A stretch of DNA of 64,000 bases from CBDCVY01 sp965223245 (lineage in GTDB: Bacteria > Nitrospinota > Nitrospinia > Nitrospinales > Nitrospinaceae). The stretch covers positions 1,922,001 to 1,986,000 of the forward strand of contig CBDCVY010000013.1 of the NCBI GenBank assembly GCA_965223245.1. Direction: 5' to 3'. The notes under the pieces are model-generated. The model did no database searches. It was not told where the DNA came from and saw only the letters and a list, made by a program, of their open reading frames with translations. Position numbers and translations under genes: made by a program. Position 1 is the stretch's first letter; every line of letters begins with the position of its first letter. Positions 53,025 to 62,171 of the stretch are shown one piece after another.

Positions 53025-54263
53025 ATGGGTTTTGTAAAAGGATTACGTTGCAAAGAATGCGGAAAAAATTATGAAAAACTTCCCATTCATGTTTGTGAAT
53101 ATTGCTTTGGTCCCCTTGAAGTAGATTACGACTATGAAGGTATTAAAAAAGTCGTTAGCCGTAAATCGATTGAATCAGGACCACCATCTATGTGGCGGTA
53201 TAAAGAATTAATGCCAATAGATGAAGAACCTAAAGTTGGGCTTCACACAGGTTACACACCCTTGGTCAGGGCAAAAAATTTGGGCAAAGCATTAGGTCTC
53301 AACAATCTATATTTGAAGAACGACTCCGTAAATCACCCCACCTTTTCATTCAAAGACCGGGTGGTGGCAGTTGCGGTTTCCAAGACTTTAGAATTTGGTT
53401 TTGATACTGTTTCTTGCGCTTCAACAGGAAACTTGGCCAATTCTGTAGCTGCTCATGCCGCTGAGGCAGGCCTTAAAAGCTGTATCTTTATCCCAGACGG
53501 CTTAGAGTCTGGTAAAATTCTAGGTACTCTGGTTTATGGATCCCAATTGATTGCAGTACATGGAAGCTATGATGATGTAAATCGCTTGTGCAGTGAAATC
53601 GCGACCACACACCAATGGGCTTTCGTAAACATTAATATCCGAGCCTATTATGGGGATGGGTCTCGATCTTATGGTTACGAAATCGCGGAACAATTAGGCT
53701 GGAAAGCGCCGGATAACGTAATTGTCCCTGTTGCAGGAAGTTCATTAATCACTAAAATCTATAAAGCATTACATGAGTTCCAGGATTTAGATTTAATCGA
53801 TAGTGTAAACACACGGATATTTGCTGCACAAGCATCAGGATGTTCACCAGTAACTACAGCTATTAAAAATGGTTCTGATACGATAAAGCCTGTTAAACCT
53901 AATACCATTGCAAAATCTATTGCAATCGGTAATCCCGCTGATGGATATTACGGTATTAAAACTGCCAAAGAAAGTAATGGTTGGGGGGAAGATGTCTCGG
54001 ATGAAGAAGTTGTGGAGGCAATGAAACTTTTAGCAGAAACAGAGGGTATTTTTACTGAAACTGCTGGTGGCGTTACGGTCGGAGTGACCCGTAAGTTAGT
54101 CGAACAAGGTCGGATTAAACCGGATGAATTGACAGTTATTTGTATCACAGGCAATGGGTTAAAAACGCTTGAGGCTCTTGAAGGCCAATACCCTGAAACT
54201 GCAGTCATTCAACCTAATATCCAAAGCTTTGAAGAAATTTTTGCGAATAGTATAACGGTATAA
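53025..54263 (+). CDS. thrC: Threonine synthase with N-terminal zinc ribbon
   Basis: This PLP enzyme converts O-phosphohomoserine to threonine. The 412-residue protein has an N-terminal zinc ribbon (CKECGKNY and CEYCFGPL), the PLP Lys110 in TFSFKDRVV, CASTGNLANSVAAHA, and IPVAGSS-like phosphate residues (VPVAGSSLITK). The zinc-ribbon form is common in archaeal and many bacterial ThrC. It sits between cysK and a sulfur-carrier gene, an arrangement found in several phyla together with CysO-like proteins. Confidence 0.94.
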   Translation: MGFVKGLRCKECGKNYEKLPIHVCEYCFGPLEVDYDYEGIKKVVSRKSIESGPPSMWRYKELMPIDEEPKVGLHTGYTPLVRAKNLGKALGLNNLYLKNDSVNHPTFSFKDRVVAVAVSKTLEFGFDTVSCASTGNLANSVAAHAAEAGLKSCIFIPDGLESGKILGTLVYGSQLIAVHGSYDDVNRLCSEIATTHQWAFVNINIRAYYGDGSRSYGYEIAEQLGWKAPDNVIVPVAGSSLITKIYKALHEFQDLDLIDSVNTRIFAAQASGCSPVTTAIKNGSDTIKPVKPNTIAKSIAIGNPADGYYGIKTAKESNGWGEDVSDEEVVEAMKLLAETEGIFTETAGGVTVGVTRKLVEQGRIKPDELTVICITGNGLKTLEALEGQYPETAVIQPNIQSFEEIFANSITV

Positions 54264-54279
54264 ATAAAGGAGATGTTTC

Positions 54280-54561
54280 ATGGCAGTAAAAGTAAGAATT
54301 CCTACCCCTTTAATGAAACTGACCGATAACCAAAGTGAGGTTATGGCAGAGGGAAATACAGTGGCGGATTTGTTAAATAACTTGGAATCCCAATTTTCCG
54401 GAATAAAGGATCGCATTTGCGAAGAAAATGGTACCCCGCGACGTTTTATCAATATTTATTTAAACGAAGAAGATATCCGGTTTCTAGATGGAGAAAAAAC
54501 TTCAGTTAAAGATGGTGATGAAATCTCTATCATTCCCGCTATTGCTGGGGGTATTTACTAA
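54280..54561 (+). CDS. ThiS/MoaD-type sulfur carrier ending Gly-Gly-Ile-Tyr
   Basis: This 93-residue ubiquitin-fold protein (RIPTPLMKLTDNQSEV, LNNLESQFSGIKDRI, INIYLNEEDIRFLDG, DGDEISIIPAIAGG) is close to CysO/MoaD-like carriers. A free Gly-Gly end is needed for adenylation by an E1-like enzyme, but two further codons, Ile and Tyr, precede the TAA, so a protease would have to trim it. It lies 16 bp after thrC and 5 bp before the E1-like gene. Cysteine synthesis with the downstream cysM-like gene is the likely role (inference). Confidence 0.9.
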   Translation: MAVKVRIPTPLMKLTDNQSEVMAEGNTVADLLNNLESQFSGIKDRICEENGTPRRFINIYLNEEDIRFLDGEKTSVKDGDEISIIPAIAGGIY

Positions 54562-54566
54562 GAATT

Positions 54567-55367
54567 ATGGATTTTTCAGATGAGCAAATAGAAAGATATA
54601 GTCGGCACATTATTCTTCCCGAGGTAGGAGGAGTTGGCCAGGCAAAATTGTTAGAAGCCCGTGTATTAATGATTGGGGCCGGGGGTCTTGGATCTCCCGC
54701 TGCGTATTACTTAGCAGCAGCCGGCGTGGGCAACTTAGGAATTGTTGACTTTGACCGCGTTGACCTCAGTAATTTACAGCGCCAAATCATTCATAATACA
54801 GAGCGGATCGGTATGCTTAAAACTGAATCCGCGAAAAAAACCATAGAAGCTCTCAATCCGGATGTCAAAGTCACAGTATTTAATGAGCGAATTTCATCAC
54901 AAAACATAAAAACACTATTTGAAAACTTTGATTACATTGTTGATGGAACAGATAATTTCGCCACAAGGTACCTAATAAATGATGCTTGTATTATGATGGG
55001 AAAAACCAATATCCATGGAAGTATTTTCCGTTTTGAAGGGCAAGCCACAATTTTTAAACCAAAAGAAGGTCCCTGTTATAGGTGCTTATATCCCGAACCC
55101 CCTCCCCCTGGACTGGTACCCAATTGTCAAGAGGGTGGAGTTTTAGGTGTATTGGCCGGCATTCTAGGAAACATTCAAGCTGTTGAAACTTTGAAATTAA
55201 TTTTAGGTATAGGCGAGCCTATTGTGGGTCGTTTACTTATTTATGATGCTCTAAAAACTGAATTTCGAAAATTAAAATTAAAACGCGATGAAAATTGTCC
55301 CGTGTGTGGCGATAAGCCTACTATTACTGAATTAATTGATTACGAAGAGTTTTGCGGGACTGCTTAA
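54567..55367 (+). CDS. moeB: ThiF/MoeB-family E1-like adenylyltransferase
   Basis: This enzyme adenylates the C-terminal Gly of a sulfur-carrier protein, here presumably the neighbouring carrier. It shows the family opening RYSRHIILPEVGG, nucleotide loop MIGAGGLGSPAAYYLA, DFDRVDLSNLQRQI, DGTDNFATRYLIND, and zinc Cys pairs in CYRC (about 170) and CPVC near the end. A Cys in VPNCQEGGVLG could form a thioester-type link. The 266 residues lack a rhodanese domain, unlike MoeZ. The symbol is by family; its role in molybdopterin synthesis is not supported by neighbours. Confidence 0.92.
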   Translation: MDFSDEQIERYSRHIILPEVGGVGQAKLLEARVLMIGAGGLGSPAAYYLAAAGVGNLGIVDFDRVDLSNLQRQIIHNTERIGMLKTESAKKTIEALNPDVKVTVFNERISSQNIKTLFENFDYIVDGTDNFATRYLINDACIMMGKTNIHGSIFRFEGQATIFKPKEGPCYRCLYPEPPPPGLVPNCQEGGVLGVLAGILGNIQAVETLKLILGIGEPIVGRLLIYDALKTEFRKLKLKRDENCPVCGDKPTITELIDYEEFCGTA

Positions 55368-55428
55368 AAATTACTTATAAAAACAAAAAATAAGAAACGC
55401 GCTATAGCGTTTTGAATCTAATATTTGT

Positions 55429-56442
55429 ATGTCAAAAGTAAAGGTAAACATCCATCCTGAAGAACATTTAACACCGGCTTGCCCGGTGATTATCAATTCG
55501 TCGGTTCTTCGAAAAATAGGCAATACACCTATAATTAAAATTAAAAACCTTGCAAAAGATTTCCCTAATGTTGAAATCTATGCAAAAGCAGAATGGCGGA
55601 ATGCTGGCGGATCAGTAAAATCAAGACCGGCTCTTCAAATGATAGAGGATGGAGAAAAATCCGGTGCTCTTACTAAAGATAAAATTATCATAGACTCGAC
55701 TTCAGGTAATACGGGTGTAGCCTATGCACTTATAGGAAAAATTAAAGGCTATCGCGTAAAGCTTGTGATGCCTGCCAACGTTTGCAAAGAACGCAAAGGA
55801 TTAATGGCCGATTATTACGGAGCGGAAATCGTTACTTCCAGTCCATTTGAAGGATCCGATGGAGCTATTCGTTTAGCTCGTAAAATCTATGAAGAAAACC
55901 CGGAAAAATACTTTATGCCGGACCAATATAATAACGATTCCAATTGGCGGGCTCACTATTTAAATACCTCTCAAGAAATTTGGAAACAAACGGACGGTAA
56001 AATAACCCACTTTTGTGCTGGAATTGGCACTGGTGGTACCATAATGGGAAATACTCGAGGACTTCGAGAACTTAATTCCAAAATTAAATGTTATGCCATT
56101 GAGCCTCTAGAAGAATTACATGGTATAGAAGGCCTTAAACATATGGCTTCCTCCATTGTTCCGGGAATTTATGATGAAAGCTTCCTGGATGGTAAAATCA
56201 GTGTAACCACAGAAGACGCCTACCAGATGGTGGAAAAATTAGAGAAAGAAGAAGGGATTTTGGTGGGACATTCTTCAGCTGGAGCTATGGTAGGGGCTCT
56301 GGAACTGGCTAAACAAATTGAAAGTGGAGTCATCGTCACTGTATTCCCGGATAGTTGCGATACCTGTTATATCAACTTTGGAAAATTCAAAGAATATTTC
56401 GAATCACAAAATACAACAACCGTCCCTAAAGCAGATTCTTAA
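55429..56442 (+). CDS. cysM: Second cysteine synthase, CysM-like
   Basis: A 337-residue PLP enzyme of the cysteine synthase/CBS family. The PLP Lys64 is in GGSVKSRPALQ (SVKSR instead of the SVKDR of CysK), followed by STSGNTGVAYA, GIGTGGTIMGNTRGL and VGHSSAGAMVGA. Mycobacterium CysM uses O-phosphoserine and a CysO thiocarboxylate rather than free sulfide. The linkage with a carrier and E1-like gene makes the same use likely here (inference). It ends with a short polar extension and is followed 54 bp on by a ferredoxin gene. Confidence 0.9.
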   Translation: MSKVKVNIHPEEHLTPACPVIINSSVLRKIGNTPIIKIKNLAKDFPNVEIYAKAEWRNAGGSVKSRPALQMIEDGEKSGALTKDKIIIDSTSGNTGVAYALIGKIKGYRVKLVMPANVCKERKGLMADYYGAEIVTSSPFEGSDGAIRLARKIYEENPEKYFMPDQYNNDSNWRAHYLNTSQEIWKQTDGKITHFCAGIGTGGTIMGNTRGLRELNSKIKCYAIEPLEELHGIEGLKHMASSIVPGIYDESFLDGKISVTTEDAYQMVEKLEKEEGILVGHSSAGAMVGALELAKQIESGVIVTVFPDSCDTCYINFGKFKEYFESQNTTTVPKADS

Positions 56443-56496
56443 ACCCAATTCTCCAATTACAATCAAAAATTTTTCAAATTTGTATCCCAATTTAAT

Positions 56497-56820
56497 ATGA
56501 CTAGATTCCAAAAACATCTTTTCATTTGTAATAATCAAAGGAAAGAAGATGATCCAAGAGGATGTTGTTCTTCCCGCGGATCCATGAACCTTTTAGACTA
56601 TATAAAGAAACGCGTCCATGAGAGCGGACTAAAAGGGAACGTTCGAGTGAATAAAGCTGGATGCCTGGATGCCTGCCAATATGGACCTACTCTTGTTGTT
56701 TACCCTGAAGCTGTCTGGTATGCCCCACGCACACAGGAAGATATGGAGGAAATTTTTACCGAGCATATCCAGAACAATCGACCCGTCGACCGATTAAAAA
56801 TTTCCTTTAATAAGAAATAA
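56497..56820 (+). CDS. Thioredoxin-like [2Fe-2S] ferredoxin
   Basis: This 107-residue protein matches the thioredoxin-fold 2Fe-2S ferredoxins (Aquifex Fd type/NuoE-like): KHLFICNNQ with one ligand Cys, GCCSSRG, then GCLDACQYGPTLVVYPE with the last two ligands. The role is electron transfer in the cytoplasm. It follows the cysM-like gene by 54 bp in the same direction and may be part of the operon, possibly in reductive sulfur transfer, though this is not shown. No clear ribosome site was seen. Confidence 0.88.
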   Translation: MTRFQKHLFICNNQRKEDDPRGCCSSRGSMNLLDYIKKRVHESGLKGNVRVNKAGCLDACQYGPTLVVYPEAVWYAPRTQEDMEEIFTEHIQNNRPVDRLKISFNKK

Positions 56821-56833
56821 TTTTCCGCACAAA

Positions 56834-57517
56834 CTACAAATTCACCGTTTCTACTTTAACCCTCGCAGTACCCTTATTAAAAAAACCAAGTTTCTTTGCA
56901 GCTGCCTGACTTAAATCAATTATCCTACGACCAGATGATCTATTATGATCACTAGGAAAAGGGCCTCTATCATTAACACGAACAATGATTGACCTTCCAT
57001 TTTCTAAATTAGTTACTCTGACATTCGTAGGCAATGGTAAATATTTATGAGCTGCTGTTAGACCATTTGGGTGAAACGCCTCTCCATTTGCAGTCATCTG
57101 ACCACCCTTTTGACGATATGTCTCAAACCCATACCAAGATGCTGATCCGGTTTCCTTATACTTTTGCGCTTTTGCAACAGACATTGGATAATACTTTTTT
57201 CCTTTAACAGTATAAGGAGAATTTTTCACACGGCCCTGTCGAATGGCTTCTTTAACTGGAAGACCATCAATAGTTTCAATATCCTCATTGGTCAAAGGCC
57301 ATTCCAAGGGAGCCTTAATCACATTAAAAGTAAACTTACCTACTTTATAAGTTACCTTCCCAACTTCGTAAACGGCTTTAGCAGTTCCTTTACCAACGGC
57401 ATAAACCCCTTTAACCGTTCCCTTGATTGTATTGTAAGTTCCTTTAACAACAGAGCATCCGGAAATAAAAAAACTACTTACAAAAACCCCAATGATTATT
57501 GTTCGAAAAAAGCTCAA
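56834..57517 (-). CDS. rlpA: RlpA-like lipoprotein (septal ring lytic transglycosylase)
   Basis: RlpA cleaves naked glycan strands of peptidoglycan. The 227-residue protein has a lipobox (FFISGCSVV), then an unusual N-terminal segment of repeated Gly/Lys/Val/Thr stretches (YNTIKGTVKGVYAVGKGTAK to about residue 65), then a double-psi beta-barrel (about 125-225): GSASWYGFE, TANGEAFHPNGLTAAHKYLP, VRVTNLENGRSIIVRVNDRGP, IIDLSQAAAKKLG. There is no SPOR domain. It converges on the ferredoxin gene and stands apart from the ABC genes. Confidence 0.9.
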   Translation of the reverse strand: MSFFRTIIIGVFVSSFFISGCSVVKGTYNTIKGTVKGVYAVGKGTAKAVYEVGKVTYKVGKFTFNVIKAPLEWPLTNEDIETIDGLPVKEAIRQGRVKNSPYTVKGKKYYPMSVAKAQKYKETGSASWYGFETYRQKGGQMTANGEAFHPNGLTAAHKYLPLPTNVRVTNLENGRSIIVRVNDRGPFPSDHNRSSGRRIIDLSQAAAKKLGFFNKGTARVKVETVNL

Positions 57518-57609
57518 GAAGCCTCCAAGGAGAAACTCAACTAACCTATTGAAAAATATAGTCTAATTTTCCCATTAGAGCAACAGACTTTTTACAATAA
57601 AAGTAGGAG

Positions 57610-59397
57610 TTATAAAAGAGACTTGCCTTTGGACAGTTCAACTTGAAGTTTAACTAAATTAAAATATATACCTTTTTGTTTGAGTAAGTCCTCTCGTTTT
57701 CCAAACTCTTGAACTTTACCCTGTTGTAAAACCAAAACTTTATCAACACTTTTTAGAGTAGATAAGCGATGCGCAATTATAATCGAAGTTCTCCCCTTAA
57801 TTAATTTTTGCACAGCGCTTTGAATTAATTTTTCCGTTTCTGTATCAACGTTAGAAGTAGCCTCATCTAAAATTAAAATTCTTGGGTCGAACGCTAATGC
57901 ACGAGCGAATGAAAGTAATTGCTTTTGCCCCAGGGAAAGATTGTTTCCGCGCTCGCTTAGAGGTTGATTATATTTCATCGGGAGATTTTCTATAAAATGG
58001 TGCGAATTAACCGCATGAGCAATGGATTCCACTTCTTCCAATCCCTGGCATTGGTTTCCTAATCGAATATTATCTAAAACGTTCCTGGTAAATAAAAACA
58101 CATCCTGTTGAACTAAAGCCATTTGCCGACGCAAGTCATATTTATTTATCTCGCTCAATGGAATATCATCAATATAAATCCCACCTTTTTGAACATCATA
58201 AAAACGAAACAAGGTATTAATTATAGTTGATTTTCCTGAGCCGGTGGCTCCCACAATGGCCAAACTTTCTCCTGGCTCCAAAACAAAATTAATATTTTGC
58301 AATACGTAATCATCCTTTTTATATGCAAACCATACACCCTTATATTCGACCTTTCCTTTTAATTTTGTAATTTCTACAGGATGCATGGGGTTGGGCAATT
58401 CTTCGGGTGTATCCAACAATTCAAAAATTCTCTCCGAAGAAGCCATAGCAGTTTGAATAATATTAAATTTTTCTGCCATGTCACGGATAGGTTCGAAAAA
58501 TTTCTGTAAGTATTGAAGAAAAGCAATGAGAACTCCAAGCTGAATTTCCTCTTGGATAAAGCGCCCTCCTCCATACCAAACCACCACTCCAATACCCATG
58601 GCACTAAAAATATCTATAGAAGGTAAATATACAGAACTGTAATGAAGAGAACGCAAATCCTCCTGGAGTTTACTTTCATTAATCGTCTTAAATTTTTGAT
58701 AATGATCCTGCTCTTTATTAAAAAGCTGGACTGTAGACATTCCAGAAAGATTCTCTTCCAGAAACGTGTTGAGTGTCGTCACATGGGCTCTATTTTTCCT
58801 TAATGCATCACGAGCTCGAGTTCGGTAAGCATTGGTGGCTAAGTATAAAAAAGGAAATACAAGGCACACAACTAACATCAAGCGCCAATCCAGCCAAGCC
58901 AACATAACAAAAATTCCAACCAGAGTAAAAACATCACTAAAAACTAAAATCAAACCGGAGGTGAGCATTTCGTTTAGTACTTCCACATCATTCACGGCCC
59001 GCGTTATCAATTTGCCAATTGGATTGTGGTCAAAAAAACGAAAAGACATCTTGTGTATATGACCAAACACTTGAGTCCTTAAATCAAACATAACCCGCTG
59101 ACCAATGTACTGCATGATGTAATGTTGGAAAAACTGAAACACAAATGCAGCCACTAAAACTGCCAAATAGGTAAGAGCAATAGTATCCAAGCCATTGTAA
59201 TTCGACACTTTTATGTAGTCATCAATAGCAACTTTGGTTAAGTAAGGCCCGGCAAGATTTAAAATTGCGACACTAAACAATAAAAACACAGATAAGGCTA
59301 CTAAGCCTTGGTATGGTTTGAGATAATTTAGGATTCGTTTGAATAATGGCCAATCATAATAACGATCTTCTATAGTCTCCTGAGAAAAATTATTCAT
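57610..59397 (-). CDS. ABC exporter half-transporter, subunit B (MsbA-like)
   Basis: The 595-residue protein fuses six transmembrane helices (about residues 30-320) with an ATPase domain. Walker A is GATGSGKST (about 381), the signature is the non-canonical LSLGQ (about 486), and Walker B with the catalytic Glu is ILILDEATSNVD (about 509). It overlaps the upstream half-transporter gene by 4 bp, so the two almost certainly form a heterodimer. The substrate (lipid or drug) cannot be told. Its intact Walker residues and the partner's canonical signature make the competent ATP site. Confidence 0.93.
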   Translation of the reverse strand: MNNFSQETIEDRYYDWPLFKRILNYLKPYQGLVALSVFLLFSVAILNLAGPYLTKVAIDDYIKVSNYNGLDTIALTYLAVLVAAFVFQFFQHYIMQYIGQRVMFDLRTQVFGHIHKMSFRFFDHNPIGKLITRAVNDVEVLNEMLTSGLILVFSDVFTLVGIFVMLAWLDWRLMLVVCLVFPFLYLATNAYRTRARDALRKNRAHVTTLNTFLEENLSGMSTVQLFNKEQDHYQKFKTINESKLQEDLRSLHYSSVYLPSIDIFSAMGIGVVVWYGGGRFIQEEIQLGVLIAFLQYLQKFFEPIRDMAEKFNIIQTAMASSERIFELLDTPEELPNPMHPVEITKLKGKVEYKGVWFAYKKDDYVLQNINFVLEPGESLAIVGATGSGKSTIINTLFRFYDVQKGGIYIDDIPLSEINKYDLRRQMALVQQDVFLFTRNVLDNIRLGNQCQGLEEVESIAHAVNSHHFIENLPMKYNQPLSERGNNLSLGQKQLLSFARALAFDPRILILDEATSNVDTETEKLIQSAVQKLIKGRTSIIIAHRLSTLKSVDKVLVLQQGKVQEFGKREDLLKQKGIYFNLVKLQVELSKGKSLL

Positions 59398-61142
59398 TCC
59401 AATGTAATCTCCATCTCACGAGCCAGATTTTGATCTCTGTAAACTTTTTGATAGATACCCTGCTTCAGAATGAGTTCTTGATGACGACCTTGTTCGACAA
59501 TTCTTCCTTTTTCCAAAACAACAATATTGTCAACATAGGGGGTTAGAGAAAATCGATGTGTTACCATCAAGGTGGTAATTTTTTTAATTTGTGTTTGAAT
59601 ATTATTTAGAATAATTTTTTCTGTTTCCACATCTAAACTGGAAAAAGCATCATCCAAAATCAAAATTTTAGGCTCTTTTATGAGAGCCCTTGCCAAAGCA
59701 ATTCGTTGCTTTTGCCCACCTGAAAGAGATACACCTCTTTCCCCAACAATGGTTTCAAGTCCTTGTGGCCATCTTTCCAAATCGGGAGTCAGGTGGGCAC
59801 ATTGAACTACATTCCCAATTTTCTCATCATTCGCACTTGAACTTCCCATAGCAATATTTTCCCGAATAGTTGCGGAGAATAGAAATGGCTCTTGATCCAC
59901 ATAGCCAATTTCCTTCCTTAAACTTGATAAGGAAATACTTTCTATAGGATGATCATCAATTAAAATTTTCCCTTCAGTCAAATCGTATATTCTTGGCACC
60001 AGTTGGATTAACGAAGTCTTTCCTGCACCAATCATTCCAATCAATGCCAAGGAAGTCCCTTGATGTATTTCTAAATTAACTTTCCGTAACACCTTTTTGT
60101 CATCGTTAGGATACTGAAAACTCACATCCACAAACTGAATTTTTCCTTTTACTTGTAAAATCTCATCTGTAGATTCCGTTGGCTTTAAGGTTGACTTACT
60201 TTCAAAAATTGCCTGAACCCGGTCCATCGCAGTCAGTCCTTTTTGAGTCAGATTTATTACAAAACCTATTGCCATCATGGGCCACGAAAGCATTATTAAA
60301 TAACTATTAAAAGCTACAAATGAACCTAATGAAATTTCACCCGAGATAACTTCCTTACCTCCTATCCAAAGAGAAATCATTGCCGCAATACCTGTCGTAA
60401 TTACTAATGACGGGGTAAAAAGACCAAACAAACGCGCCAAACTCATATTTTTCTCAATGTGTTTCTGATTGAGAAAATCGAATTTCTTTATTTCATTTTG
60501 CTCCTGCACAAAGGCATGGAGCACACGAATTCCCGCAAGATTCTCCTGAACCATGCTGGTGATTTTTGCCAAATGCTCTTGAATAGCCTTGTGACGCTGG
60601 CTTATTCGACGAATAAACACAAAAAATAAAATTGAAACCATCGGAAGTGGAATCATAGAATAAAGCGTCAATTTCGGATTTATGTAAAACATCATTGATA
60701 CCCCAGCTACAATCACAACTGCTGCATCAACTACAATTAGCAGGTTAAGTCCCCAAAATTCCTTCACCGCCCGTAGGTCATTGGTCGAACGCGAAATAAG
60801 ATCACCCATTTGCTGTTTTTGAAAAAACGTTTGGTCTAGCTTTTGAAAATGTGAGAAGAGTCTATTCAGAATATCTACTTCAATTTTTCGCGAGGGCCCA
60901 AAAAGATATTTTCGCCAACCATAACGAGCAATACCCTGGCCTACGGATGCTAGAAATAACCATCCCGCATATTGAATGAGAACAGAACTTGAGGGCTTAT
61001 TTGGAAGTAAATCAATTACATTCTTGACCAACCAGGGGATAAGAAGACCTAACGCATCGGTAAATAAAAGTGCAATGATGCCAACTAAGATTTCCCAACG
61101 ATACGCTAAAAAGAATGGAATGAAAGGTCGGAGTCGATCCAT
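59394..61142 (-). CDS. ABC exporter half-transporter, subunit A with degenerate Walker B
   Basis: The partner of the next gene: transmembrane domain (about residues 5-310), then an ATPase domain with Walker A GMIGAGKTS (about 367), canonical LSGGQ (about 473) and Walker B ILILDDAFSSLD, where the catalytic Glu is replaced by Asp (about 492). Its Walker residues face the LSLGQ of the partner, so that ATP site is degenerate, as in heterodimeric exporters of the TM287/288 type. I start at ATG 61142 (RLRPFIPFFLAYRWEI); an upstream frame to 61241 would overlap the ZIP gene. Confidence 0.92.
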   Translation of the reverse strand: MDRLRPFIPFFLAYRWEILVGIIALLFTDALGLLIPWLVKNVIDLLPNKPSSSVLIQYAGWLFLASVGQGIARYGWRKYLFGPSRKIEVDILNRLFSHFQKLDQTFFQKQQMGDLISRSTNDLRAVKEFWGLNLLIVVDAAVVIVAGVSMMFYINPKLTLYSMIPLPMVSILFFVFIRRISQRHKAIQEHLAKITSMVQENLAGIRVLHAFVQEQNEIKKFDFLNQKHIEKNMSLARLFGLFTPSLVITTGIAAMISLWIGGKEVISGEISLGSFVAFNSYLIMLSWPMMAIGFVINLTQKGLTAMDRVQAIFESKSTLKPTESTDEILQVKGKIQFVDVSFQYPNDDKKVLRKVNLEIHQGTSLALIGMIGAGKTSLIQLVPRIYDLTEGKILIDDHPIESISLSSLRKEIGYVDQEPFLFSATIRENIAMGSSSANDEKIGNVVQCAHLTPDLERWPQGLETIVGERGVSLSGGQKQRIALARALIKEPKILILDDAFSSLDVETEKIILNNIQTQIKKITTLMVTHRFSLTPYVDNIVVLEKGRIVEQGRHQELILKQGIYQKVYRDQNLAREMEITLE

Positions 61143-61189
61143 GGAAACAACACAAATACATTTCGGGAAATGCCAAATTTTAAAAAAAA

Positions 61190-61915
61190 TTAACCCAGTC
61201 CCATTGATAGAAACATCACCAACAATCCGAGTGAAAGGCAAATCAAATTATTGTATTTCTTCTCATCTTGTTCATGAACGGTGGGAAGTAAATCTCCAAT
61301 GGAAATGTAAAGAAAAGTTCCTGCGGAAATACCTAATGCAAAACCAACTGGATAGTCGTTTAATTTATCCAAAACTGTCATTGAGATTAAAGCACCGATG
61401 GGAGTGGCAAGAGAAAATAAAAACATGGATGATATGATTTTTTCTCGAGAGTATTCCCCACCCTTAACTAGAATACTGCTTAATGCTAATGCCGCAGGAA
61501 ATTTGTGAATGGTGACAGCAAGCAAAATAACCAGACTCAAATTGAAAACATTAGCCGCACCAATAGCCACCCCATCCAAAAGACTATGAAAGCCAATTCC
61601 CACGTAAGCCGCTAATCCAATTTTATGGTAATCACAAGCGCCTTCTTCACAAGGGTGCACCATAATAAACTTTTCCATGACATAAATACCCAGAAATCCC
61701 AACATGACTGGAAAACCCATTTGTTTTCCCAGTATGGGAGAAATTTCCGGAACCATATGAAAAAAAACAGCTCCTAACAGAATACCGGCACAAAAACTTA
61801 TCAACATACGAAACGTGTTTTGAGACCAGGTTTTTACAGTAGGAATCCATCCCCCTATAAAGGTTATGGCAAAAATGAATAATAGAAAAACATAAATCCA
61901 AAAACCATCTATCAC
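61190..61915 (-). CDS. ZIP-family metal transporter
   Basis: A 241-residue polytopic membrane protein of the ZIP family, importing or moving Zn2+ and related ions. The family metal-site motifs are visible in helix IV (HSLLDGVAIGAA) and helix V (HKFPAALALSSIL), with eight predicted helices. The stretch HPCEEGACDYHK between helices III and IV is a short potential metal-binding loop. It lies 47 bp upstream of the ABC genes in the same direction. I see no Zur-like operator. Confidence 0.88.
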   Translation of the reverse strand: MIDGFWIYVFLLFIFAITFIGGWIPTVKTWSQNTFRMLISFCAGILLGAVFFHMVPEISPILGKQMGFPVMLGFLGIYVMEKFIMVHPCEEGACDYHKIGLAAYVGIGFHSLLDGVAIGAANVFNLSLVILLAVTIHKFPAALALSSILVKGGEYSREKIISSMFLFSLATPIGALISMTVLDKLNDYPVGFALGISAGTFLYISIGDLLPTVHEQDEKKYNNLICLSLGLLVMFLSMGLG

Positions 61916-62171
61916 TGTAGGCCACCTTTAAAATTATCAAAATTTTGCGAGTCGGCAGTATATCTTAAATACGAGTTTTCCGCCCAATTATCTCTATTAA
62001 CCTTGGATGATAATTTATGCACTTAGATTTTAAATTTCATCAATACTATGGCTGAAAAAAATAAATTTAAAGCTCTTAATTAAACTGTTACCATAAAGTA
62101 AAGAATCTGCTCCGTCAAAAAGCTCAAATTTATTTAAAAATCTTTAACTCCGTTTATAAAAACCTTAATCA

